The notes under the pieces: model-generated
The model's input: only the letters and a program-made list of their open reading frames with translations
What the model was told of the DNA's origin: nothing
Databases searched by the model: none
Position numbers and translations under genes: made by a program
Shown here: piece after piece, positions 37,399-50,500 of the stretch
How the letters are laid out: each line of letters opens with the position of its first letter
Numbering within the stretch: position 1 is the stretch's first letter
Assembly (NCBI GenBank): GCA_905160935.1
Contig: CAJHZI010000649.1
Location: forward strand, 310,001 to 374,000
Origin: Enchytraeus crypticus
Taxonomy: Eukaryota > Annelida > Clitellata > Enchytraeida > Enchytraeidae
Length of the DNA: 64,000 bases
Direction of reading: 5' to 3'

Positions 37399-40300
37399 CA
37401 AATACAGAAAGTGATAAAATAATGGCTAACTAATTTAGGACTGCTAAGTATAAAATATCACAGCTTTCTATGTCACTTTTGAAGATGGAGTAGAGTTCTC
37501 TTATCATCATATTCCCTTGAATATTGTACTCAATCGTCATCGTGTAGTGCTTTGGCGCCTGTTTGTGTAGAGTCTGCAAGAGACGTCCCTGACATTGCCT
37601 TATGGCGAGGAACCGGAAATTAAATTCTTATTGACTGATTGGATGGCAAGCACTTTTGATCTGATTGACTGATTGATTGATTGAATCCCACTTTAGCTGA
37701 AAAGTTACGTAGGCTAGAGGAGCAAACCTTTAGACACCATGAGTTGCTGAGAAGTCACGTAGGCTATAGGCGCAGGCTGAGCGCTAGAAGAAGGTCTGCT
37801 ACAGGCAGATACACTGCCCTGACACCCAGGCCAGTCTCTCGTGTGAGGTAAGCCACGACACAGAGACAGCAGGTAGCTGAAATACAACAAGTTCAACCAA
37901 CAGTCTCCTTTTAATGATTTTTGGCAATATAAAGCCTGGAGACTGATCCTCGAGACTGCTTTAAAGGTTCCTGCAACGTTTGATTGATCATTTCCACGAC
38001 TAAGTATAATAATGCGGCTAAAAATTATTTCAGTGTAATGCAAAATTGATTTAAATACTGAAAAATTACCGTTTATCTATACAATTAAATGTGTTATAGT
38101 GGCTGAATCAGCAACATTAGTTTTCTGACTGCGGATGAGTAGGTGCAGTGCTCAACTCCTAGGCTTGCCCGCCACCAATAATATAGGATGCAATTTAGAC
38201 TAAAATCGACTCTCTCTTTTTACCTATTTACAGTCGAAGTGCTTACCATCCAGTCATCATAAAGTGGAATGTGCTTACCACTCAATCATCCAACCGCAGC
38301 ATACATATATGTACACACTAATACAAAAGTAAGTACGAACACAATAACTTACGAGTTATTATTTTTGTCGGATGTTACCCATGCACCGCTGATCCTGGAA
38401 AGGTCTAAGACTTGGTTGTTCATCATTACAGAGCAAGAGTTGGCCATTGTCTGAGCGCAGGCGTATGGAGTGTTCCATCGTAGTATCACGTTGCAGTCAT
38501 TGTCGCTGTCCTAAAGATATAAAATACATAATAATAATAATTGAAATTTTTATAACTTCATAAAAATAAAATCGTTTTAAAGCAGTATAAAAGATCCTGT
38601 CTTAAAATTATCCAAGAACAACAAAGAAGAACACTAAAATTCAAAAGACTAAAACGACCATGACTAAAGAGAACACCAATAAAATGAACACGACTAAACA
38701 TCGAAGACGTCATTCTGGTGTTCTACAAGAACACTTTGTTCTACATTATTACCTTCAAAGGGGAAAGAGTTTTGTAAAATATCAACTAAGAATAGAAACA
38801 ATGCAGATTTGTGTTTTACGTAAAGACTAGAAGCCAGAAAGGCTTCTTTTCAAGAATGATGACGCATACACCGTGTGCGTACCATATTGGCTAGTGCAAA
38901 ATTAAACCAGATACTGTTACACACTAAATAAATCATTACGTAGAGGCAGATTACATTTAAACAAGTTTACCGGCAATTACTTCCTAAAAAGACAGTTTTA
39001 CAGAAAACAGTTTGCTGGTAATTATGACATGTAAGGCAGCTTACAGTAAGTAGGTTTAGAAATAATTAATTAAAGCAAATGTAAATTAGTTCAATACGCC
39101 GAGAATTGGTCCACTAGTAGCTGACGCAGTCAAATCACAGTACATCACGATCCCCGCTTTACCTACACAAATCACATTATGATTAATCATAATTATAACT
39201 AATCATGATTATAATGACTCATAATTAGAACGATTCATTATTACAATTAATCATAATCATAGTTAATCATGATTATAGTTAATCAGAATTATAATTATTT
39301 ATAATAATAATTAACCATGATTATAACTAATGACACCGTCAGCAACAGTAACATGACTAAACATAGGATAAATATTTTTCCCAAGGATGTTAATAAATAT
39401 ATTAGCGGAGTTCCTCGAATTTCCCACATTGTTCTCAATTCCTGTAGTTGGCTTCTTGTTAATATGTCAGAATTTGAATTCACACAAACTAATTCCTGCT
39501 ATTTGGCAAATATCCCCAATGCGTTCGTCGTTGATGATGCAGGCTGGCAGAAAGATTAAGGGCACGACCTTGAAAGTTGAGGTCATGACCATCATCAGAT
39601 CTTGAAGGTAACAGGCCTCGAGTGTTCTTCTGTACACCTTTGTGAATTCAAAGGCAAGAATTGCATGCACCTTATACGGTTTTGCTAACGGTTAGACTAA
39701 ATATATATATACGAGATACTACAAGAAGTCAACTAGTTCAATTAGCGTTACGTTCATAATGGAAATAAGTTAAAAAGTGAAATACTTCTTATGTTAGTAC
39801 TAAAATTGTAATTAATCAGCGAATTAGCAACTGATTTTTTAAAATTATAAATATGTTCAGAAATTTAATAGCACTTAGGCATTTAAAATGTAACATATTT
39901 TACTAAAATTAATTGAACGTATGAGTTTAGAAACTTAAAATATCATAATAAAATTTAGTAAATTAAGACATTGGCTATAAACACCATAGAAGTCGGGTCG
40001 ACAGCCGTTAACTAGGTGTTGTAACGAATCTTACTGGGCTGAACCAGACGACTGATCGGCTGCGAATCAGACTACTGATCAGTAGGTGCACGGCTCGAAT
40101 CCAATGCTCCCTCTTCCGTCACTAATATGCTTTCAACATAGGACACAGAAGTTAAATTCGGCTTTAGCTATTAACAACAGTTGGCATTACTCACCAGTTT
40201 TGGATTGATCAGGACATTGAATCTGCTCGTACACCAGTTTTATGTCCTGACCCTCATATTTCACGGAGGGTTTGTTAGATGTGGACCACACAACCTTGTT

Positions 40301-41507
40301 ATCTCTGACTCTGCAGAATGTTTTAGACTTACATGGCCCTTCGTTCCTCGTGCCACAGATAGCAAACTGATATTTATCAGAGCCACTTTTCGACGCGACC
40401 TAACAATTGAAACAAATGGAGGCAATTAATTATTGGCTTTATTAAATTTAGTATTGATCATTAATAGACTCGACCAGCATATTTCAAAATTAATTTTACA
40501 ATTAATAGCGCAAGAAATGAGCACAAAGGCTAGACACACCTAAGAGAGTTCAGCTATAGTGTGTAATATGCAGTTAAATACGCAGCCCACAAAATCTATA
40601 ATTCCTTATTACAATCGGTAGGTTAGCCAGCGCCTTAAAAAAATTAAGTTGCAACAGCCATCTATATGACAAACCATGGAAAAAATACCCATTAGTAGCA
40701 TAGGCGATATTTAAATTTTTATTATACATTAAATGCTATAGAGTATGTATTAATCGTTACATAGTGAGTTCCTTCAAAAACTCCCTGTAACGGATTATAG
40801 CTAATTCTTGTTAGTTATTCAATCAACTGAATGCATCCAAATCATGAACAGTGCCTCTTACAAGATTATCAACTTTGTATCAAAGTAGACGCAAATGCTC
40901 AAACTCTTCCTAATAAGCAAAGGCAGTTAATATTTAACGTGTAGTCAAAATTAAACGAATAGATGCTGTAACAATCAGTTCATCGTCAGCCACTGACCGA
41001 CACATTCACTACAAATCATCATCATCATTTTCCCTTTAATCTTAGTCCAACACATCTACTACGAATATCATTTACAAATCTAACAGCTGATTCAAATCTA
41101 TGTAACAAAAATTAGCAGCTTACCTCGATACCCTTGTTCGAGGCAGACAATTCAGACAGATTATACAAATTTCCTTGACGGTTATCTATAAAAGTGCACA
41201 CTTCGGGGGACTGCTCGCCCCCTCCCCCACCAGCAGGCGCCACAGGGGTGGTGGAGGCTCCAGGTGGGGGAGTGGCCTGACCAGGCTGGCAGACTAACCT
41301 AGTCTTCCACTCAAAGCGATACAGGCAATTCTCAACGCCTACCAGCACTGGGCTGCCCTGTTTAATACAGATTAAATAACTAATTTAAAAAAACTAAACT
41401 AAAAAATAAAATATAAAAAAAACTAAAACTAAAACTTAACTAAAAACTAATTAACTAAACTAAACTAACTAAACACATTAAATTCATCATCATCGTCATC
41501 GTCACCG

Positions 41508-41542
<35 letters not shown>

Positions 41543-44500
41543 TTCCATTGAATCTCAGTTTACCTAGGGTCGGGATACGAATAGACTGTCTCAAATCCTC
41601 TCTGTCCTACATCATATCATCAGTCAATCCCCTATTTGATACTTTGCAATTCGCAAAATTTTTGTAGCAATTTCTGAAGCCTAGGCTCTCACCAACCGAA
41701 TGCGATTTCTGACTTTGGATACTAAATAATAAATAATTAACAATTTAATTATTAAATTTGAATTAATGTCGCTGTTCATGTTTTAGTATTTTTGTTATTT
41801 CTTTGTACACCTTAATTATTAGTGAATCATCGCCTACAGATAGCATACATTGTAGACAGTGCCGATTAAAATTAATTTTGTATTACTTTGTTATTATTGT
41901 TAGCTGACTGATCCAGGATTTCAGTCAAGGCCTCACGATTCTGAGGAGCAAACCCGTCCCAGTCTACTTCTTGATGCTCTTCTCATTTGCATATAAGTAT
42001 AATATATTCAGATATTATAACGCTTGTTTGAAGAGATATCTTAAGTTATTATAACTGGTTCTACAAACCTCTTCTTCTTCAGTGCACTGTCGAGCGGCAG
42101 GTTCAAGGTACATAATCATACTTAAAGTATGCTTTCTCGCTCCATAAGAGCACTCCTTAGATCAACAAGTTAATCCCTTCACAAAGTCTATGCATTATTC
42201 ATACCTTATGTAGCCTATAGCTTGGGAATGTATGGCTTCTGAGGTGGTTTCCCGTTGCCTTCCTCAGTTAGGTGGATTAATTACCATTTAATCTTGGGGG
42301 AAAATATTTTATGGTGAGGTGGGTCCCCTCTTGCCATCCTCAGCTCCTGCCATTAGTCGCCTCTTACGTACACGCGGCAGATTGTTTGCGGTTGCCCTAT
42401 TCTGCAGTGGTCCAACCACACCCGAGCACAACACGGAGTAACAAACAAACCTATGTATAATATATTCAAGTATTATAACAGATGTTTACATGAGCGTGTA
42501 ATATGATCAGATGCATGTAATATAAAAGTTGCTTAGCTGTGTAATATCTTCAATATTTTACCAGACGCTTACATACCCGTGCAATATCTTCAGGAATTTT
42601 AACAGACCAATATATACTTTTGTATTATCTTAAACAATTATATCAAATGCTTACATAATTGTGTAATGTCTTCTAGAATTACAGTGGATGTTTAAAAAAT
42701 CCGGTAAAGCTAAGGTCAACGTCAGTTTCCTAACTCGAAAGCGATATCATTGACGGGCGAGACCAATTTTTTGAACCCCGCACATACTGATCCGCGGTCG
42801 AGTAACATACCGAAGTCGCCACTGGCTCCAGCCAGTGTTTACATACCTGTGTAATGTCTTCAGAGCAAATGAACTTGATTTCAGACGTCCAATACAGCAC
42901 ATGACTTCCATCTCCAGAGCACCGATCTCCGCTACTATATGACAGAACGACTGATCCGCTAAGTGAAGAATCATAGCTTGGCTCACTGCCAAGTCGTCCT
43001 AAGCTCTATACGTCAATCAAACAAACAATCAATCAATCAGTCAGTCAATCAATCATGATATAAATGAATTAAAACCACTTAAGAGGAGACTGATGCATTT
43101 GTTCACTCCTCAGTAATCATATACGTTGAAGTTTATTATAGCCACATTATATAATAAAAATAAAGAAGGACGAATTAAAGTCTATCTCTACTTTTGTTTT
43201 TGATTCGTTGCATTTTTTATTTCATATTTCCATTTTTCTGTTATTCAGTCATTGAAAGTCCATACGACAGAAAATATTCCAACTTAAAGCAGAAATAGTA
43301 TCTACTGCATCACAAAATCTTAAGTTTGCTGCAGCAACACTGTTGCTACTTATAATGGCGTTAGCATAAATTGTAAGATCATGTAGGCTACGAAACAAAT
43401 AAATAAGTCAAATCATGCATTCATTTTTCAACCGAGCCAGTATGTACAGTTGCATAATGCTGCAATGTTTTACTTTGTTTTATTTTTTAACTGAAAAAGT
43501 AATAAATAATTTAATAATAATAATAACAACAATACCAATTAGAGTGCTACAGTCATCAATGACAATATCGAGCACTATTGAGACAAAATGAAGGACCAAT
43601 AACGGTGCAAATTCCAAGATCCAGAAAATCAGTCCGAAGTAAAGCGAGGTAAAGAAAAGGTGGCTTAGGCGCAGGTCGCTGCTCATGGAGACTGGATGGA
43701 AAAGAGAGATGAAAAATTTAAACTTTGAATGAAACAGAACTAGCTAGATATATAACTCTCCACCTAGGACACGCCTGAAGTCTAAGCTTTATTAAAAAAA
43801 AAAAAAAAATGACAACTACTTAAAAAACACAAATTCTAAAATAAACAAAAACATATCATACGATAAACTTTCCATCCGGGGTATGTCTGCAGACTGCCGC
43901 ATCAGGAGCACAGGCTGAACTTATTGACGTCATCTGACTCGAGGACACAACCGTTCTGCAGACAGACACAAAGAACTCGTCCTTCTTGTACTCAGCCAGC
44001 TTATCTGACTGTGGCACAGAGGCTGTGTAAACAACACCGTCCTTGATCAGCGATGAGAGGTCGAGGTCACCATCTGATGTGTGAGCTCTGCACTGAAGCT
44101 GAAACGTAGATATAATTATTGCACAAAAATTACTTTAAATTCATTAAACTTAAAATTTAAATAAGGTGAAATCAATGTAAATTACCAAAAATGTCAATTT
44201 TCTCTCTATCAATCACTGTGGAGAACTGTCATTGTATAACATGAATTCCAAATGGTCTTTAGAAATAAGTTTTGGATGACTTTTCTACATATGAATATTT
44301 TATCATGTAAATTTTTATTTTATATTTTTCAAAAATAAAAATACTATGAATTCATGAATTTTTTTAATATTTTATAAATCTACATTATTCTGTCTCAAGT
44401 ACACATTAAATAAACAAAGCTAGCTATAAGTTTATATTTATATATGTAGTATTAATCATTAAGTCAAGAAAGTGATGCCTTAAAAACTATTTGGGATATA

Positions 44501-47500
44501 GGTCTAATTATAACAAATAACTCTGGATAAGGTTATTTATTCCAATTTAGAAAGCAATACTTTAAAATAAAGCTGATAAAAAGTTGCATTTTGGCTAAAA
44601 ATTATTTAAAATCTTAGAATACAATTACTTAACCATAATTCAGCATACAATTATGTACAATAAATAATTTATTGTAAATATAAAAATTGCTAAAATGCGT
44701 ACAATAATTGTAAGCATTTTAGCAATTTTAATATTTGCACTTATTTTCCGTAATTCTGAAAATAATAACATAAATAATATCCAAAATTATGAAAAATAAT
44801 TGCAACCATAGCAATTATAGCAGTATTATAATACCTGTGGCATCCTAGTTGTTTCAATACCATAAATTAAGAATTATTTAAATATACAAATATATAAATA
44901 ATTCTTAAACAAACCGAATGTGGGCAAGCCAGTTCCGTTTGCATAGACATGAAATAAGTGCATTGGTCATCTTCGGCGACAAACTGAAGCTCTGCTTGAC
45001 TAGATGTGTTCGAGGCTGGGGGACAATAGAAGTTGATGACAGTAGAGCGTGACTTGTTGTTGTGGTGACACACTTCACCTCCGACATAGGTCAGAGACAG
45101 TGACCCGGAGTTATATACCAGCGAGGAAGAGGCATTTCCTGCATTAAATTTCCTTCCATCTCTGCTAGATACCTGACAGGATCCTACAATATGAAATAGC
45201 AGTATTACAGGTAAATATACACATCAGCGCCATACAGTATAGTCTACAGTATTCCAGAAATTTCCATCCTCACAGCTTGAATGAATATGGATACATTCTT
45301 GACTCTACAACATTAATTTAGCGCCATTGTACAAACTGCTCTGAATGTCTCTACTTACATTATCATTATTGCATATTCACGGGTTGAATGATTTACAGAA
45401 AACTAGAGATATCGATATAGAAATACATTCATTCTATTAAAGTATTACATGTTCGGTCGTTAACGAACGCGTATTAATATACTATAGAGTACTAATATTA
45501 AAATTACTAATGCTAATAGTACTAGTACTAAGAGTCATAATAATAAAAGTACTAAAGCTAAGAATACTAATACTAAGAGTCATAATAATAAAAATACAAA
45601 TGCTAAAAGTACTAGTACTAAGAGTCATAAATATAATATTAAGATTACTTATGCTACAAGTACTAATACAGTACAAAATATATTAAATCATTAATATATT
45701 TAATAAATTATTCTATATATTAAATAAATAATATATAGAATAATTTATTAATAATTTTATATATTTCATTAATTATTCTATTTATTAATAGAAGATAAAT
45801 AAATGAGCAGGACTTCACCTAAATTCAGCTTAGTTAGAGAGGGAGAGCTTCAGAATATATAAGGTTAAACCTGAGCTGATGCCGCAAGGTGAGCCGACAA
45901 GCGGCGAGCATATGCTGATGTTATACGTGTGCTCATCAGTATCTCTCACTACGTACTGCTTCTGCAACGCTTGTAAGTCGTACACGTTGCCTGTGCAAAG
46001 CATGTAATACATCATCATCGTCATCATCGCCATCGTCGTCGTCGTCATTGTCATCATTATGATCATGATCATGATCATCATGATGATGATCATCATCATC
46101 ATGATCATCATCATCATGATGATGATCATGATCATGATGATCATGATCATCATCATCATCATGATGATGATCATGATGATGATTATCATGATCATCATCA
46201 CCATCATGATGATCATGATCATGATGATCATCATCATGATCATCATGATCATCATCATCATGATCATCATGATCATGATCATCATCATCATGATCATCAT
46301 CATCATGATCATCATCATCATGATCATGATCATCATCATCATGATCATCATGATCATGATCATCATGATCATGATCATCATGATGATCATCATCGTCATC
46401 GTTATCATCATCATCGTCATCATCATTTTTCCTTGAATCCCTGTTTAACTAAGGTCGGAATTAGAAAATTTAGTAGCAATATCTGGAGCCTAGCCGCTCA
46501 CCAACCGAATGCCCATTCTGACGTTGGTTTGGATCTTAGTATTTTGTCCCCTCCTACGACATGCGCAGTCCACCCGGATACAACACGGATCGAAAAAGCA
46601 TGTACTAGAAAGAATAAATATAAAACACAGAAGATTACAATACAATGCAGCAGCAAATTCATATAGTTTAAGCAATGCACACAATGTGTATGTGCATTAA
46701 TTTACAGGACGATTTTCAACACATACACCCGCAGTATCTATACACACACCCGCATGATCTACATACACACCCGCAGGATCTACATACACACCCGCAGTAT
46801 CTATACACACACCCGCATGGTCTACATACACACCCGCATGATCTACATACACACCCGCAGGATCTACATACACACCCGCAGTATCTATACACACACCCGC
46901 ATGATCTACATACACACCCGCATGATCTACATACACACCCGCAGGATCTACATACACACCCGCAGGATCTATACACACACCCGCATGATCTACATACACA
47001 CCCGCATGATCTACATACACACCCGCATGAACTACATACACACCCGCATGTTTTATATACACACCCGCAGTATCTGCATACACACCCGCAGTATCTACAT
47101 ACACACTCGCATGATCTACATACATACCCGCATGATCTACATACACACCCGCATGATCTACATACACACCCGCATGAACTACATACACACCCGCATGTTT
47201 TATATACACACCCGCAGTATCTGCATACACACCCGCAGTATCTACATACACACTCGCATGATCTACATACATACCCGCGTGACCTACATACACACCCGCA
47301 GAATCTACACACACACCCGCATGATCTACACACACACCCACATGATCTACATAAGCACCTGCAGGATCTACACACACACCCACAGGATCTACATACACAC
47401 CCGCATGATCTACATACACACCCTCATGATCTACACACACACACACGCAGTATCAACATACACACCCGCAGGATCCACAGCTGAGCAGTTTCCTCTCGAG

Positions 47501-50500
47501 CTCTCGGCTGTACCATTCCTAGGACAAGCTTGTCTGGTCAGCCACATGAACGTGTGCACACAGTCCGATGACGTCCACAAATATCTCGGTCTTCCAACCT
47601 GACAAAAAGAATACGATATTTTATCAGATATTAGTCATACAAGTAGTTAACATTAAATTTAAATGACTAACAATTTCTAATAGATATGAACTGTATTTTA
47701 TAAAACGTGAACAAGAGCAACACCAGTGTATACTTGCCGTATTATTTATGAATGTATAAATGAACTGCTTATAAATCGTTTCAATATTCCTGCTTTTTTA
47801 TAAATCGCTTCTAAACCTCCACGATTTAATTCAAAACTATTTACTATTAATAACTATTCATGAATAGAGATTAATAATACCCACAGTAAAAATTATTTGA
47901 CGTTCATACATACTAAAAGGCTGCCTGCTTTTATTGATAAATTACTTAAATTTGAATCAAAATTACTTTAGTTTCTTATGCTGAATTGCAGCTTCACTAG
48001 CAGTAGCATTAGAAAAAAATAACGTCAGTTTCATCTCTCAGCACGATATCAGAGACAGGTGCATCCAGAATAAGAACCCCATGCATTGTACTAATCTGCC
48101 GTCTAAAACTCATCCAAGATGCAACAATTGAACACGTCCATTAAAAATCGAAAATATTGTATCTGCTATGCGTTATATGCAGCACCTGGCACAAAATTGT
48201 TATATTACAAATTAGATAAATTAGACCCAACCCTAGTTAAACTGGGATTTAAGGGAAAATAATGACGCTGATGATGAGATAAATAAGACCAGAGCAGAGG
48301 GAATATAATAGTATTACAGAAAATGAGTCTGACTTGGATTAGGTATACGAATCTTTACAATTATCAGAACTGTTTAATAAGACTGATCTGAAGCCAAAAC
48401 TAATCCTATATAATTACTAAATAATTATAGTCAGTCATCATTATCATCATCATCATCAGCTGTTGAATCCCAGTTTAACTAGAGTCGGGATTAGAAAGTT
48501 ATGTAGAACTTTCGGGAGCCTAGGCGCTAACTAACTGACTGCTTTTTATGACGTTGGTTAAATAATTACATTTAGTAATTAAATTTATCTCTCGTCATAG
48601 CATACTGCTAAGTGGTAAGCCCGATACATAGATCTATATATTACTACTCAAAGTTCGCTTCTCGCTTAGTAAGAACATGTCTATGCCTAACAAATCGTCG
48701 TCAAGACAAAATCGTTGCTGAACCTTAATGAAGCCTCGAACAGTCATATTTAACAGTATGGCTTTTGAGATGTGTTCTTAACCTCCTTCCTTAATTTCTG
48801 CTTAGTCGCCTCTTTAGACACGCGCAGTTTAAGGCTGATCTACTTTTTAGTGGTCCGGACGCTAAACCGCGGGTTTACATTAATACACATGTAACTACCG
48901 GTATATTCTGTGAGCAGGAGAAGAGTATGCGGGTTTACATTAATACACATGTAACTACCGTTATACTCTGTGAGCAGGTGAAGAGTATGCGGGTTTGACT
49001 CTCATGTTTCTCACCACAAGGTTCTCCACCTCTATACGTCAGTGTCAATACACCCTCCGCAATGTTAAGCATTTGCTTGCCCAGGCTACCAATGCTCTCA
49101 AATCTAATCATAGCAAACCAAATCTAGAGTGCCATCAACTGCCGAATGCAACATTATAAGCATTGTATACGGGGTTTCAATTTCTAATTTAGTTTTAAAA
49201 TGATTGTTTCATCAGCTTTACAGTCTGGAGGCATCATCAGTGGAAGATCATTCAAACACAAATCGATTCAACATCAACAGAATCGTATCAGTACAAATTA
49301 TTCAATGCAATTCGAACTACTGAAATAAAAGATACAGTATGAAATACTAAACACTCAGTGGTGTTCATTAGCGCCATATGACAGCACCGCGACATGTATT
49401 TAATTATATGAAATGTATAGATGGATTGATGTATAGATAGATGTATTGATGTATGAGATGTATAGATGATGTACGCCAAACTAATGACAAGAGCATCAAC
49501 TGAAAAGTACACGTCCATTTACCATGCCGCAGATATCTTGTGACAGACGGCATAACAAGCTATTAAATTTAGAAAAATGTCAGCAAGCAGAAAACACCAT
49601 AATCGGGCTGAGCCGGTGGCTTATTTGCATGTTGTTCGACAGCGGATCAGTAGGTGCGGAGTTCCAATCCAGTTCTCTCAGCGTCACTGACACTCTATGA
49701 AGCAGGAAACTGACGTTAAATGTGTCTTTGACTCTTCAAACCGAATTCGACAATGATTAACTATACTAACATAATATAATAATAACGGTTAACTCTATCG
49801 ATAGAGCAATAAAAAACGTTAAGTGGGGATTGATACAGTGGTAGGTTAGATTATAGTCTCTCTCTCTCTCTCTTAGTGCACTGCCTACTGGCAGGTCTAT
49901 GGTATATAACGCCTCCACTCTTCTCTGTCTTCCGCCTTCCTCTTCATTTCCACATATGAGTGGGTCTTTAAATCATTTAACATACCTAATCTCGGCCTGC
50001 CCCTGCCTCTTTTTCCTTCCATTCTACCTTCTATGACCTCTTGTAATAGACCTTCCCCCCTTAGAATGTGTCCTATCCATCTCTTCTTCCTATTTCTTAA
50101 TACATTTATCAACTGTCTATCTGTACCAACTCTCTCCAGGACTTCCTCATTTGTAACCTTTTGAGTCCACCTAATCCTCTCCATTCTTCTCCAAATCCAC
50201 ATTTCCAATGCCTCCAGTTTCCTAATATCTTCCTTTCTTAAGGTCCATGTTTCACATCCATATAATAGCGTGGTCCAAACCAAATTTTTCACTATTTTTA
50301 TCTTTGTGTCTTTCTTTAGACTTTTTGGTAATAGTTCTTTTCTACTACCAAAGGCCACTTATAGATTATAGTAAGACTAGTATATAGTGAAATTGATTTT
50401 AAACTAACATATTATACTAAAGAAGACAAAGAATTCTACCCAATATTTTATTAATATTGAGAATGGTAGAAAAATTAAATATTTTAGACCACAACTAACC

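Noticed and set aside
39295-39670. Possible extra receptor exon in intron 20
   Set aside because: Frames of 62-80 codons lack CIMR motifs, and exons 20, 21 and 22 already join in phase.
42747-42992. 81-codon minus frame overlapping exon 18
   Set aside because: Out of frame with the receptor; exon 18 in the correct frame shows the conserved Cys pattern.
45830-46436. Met/Ile-only frames of 125 and 198 codons
   Set aside because: GAT/ATG microsatellite; only the C-terminal part of the minus frame (45871-45990) is a real exon.
46722-47465. Productive alternative donors adding seven residues per unit to the receptor
   Set aside because: A slip in the unit next to exon 14 brings a TAG (47433-47431) into the exon frame, so downstream donors would truncate the protein.
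46675-47602. Plus-strand frames of 269 and 282 codons rich in His, Thr and Pro (HTHPHDLHTHPQ), resembling a histidine-rich repeat protein
   Set aside because: They are antisense to the 21 bp donor array and to exon 14; the frame exists because the unit is a multiple of three.
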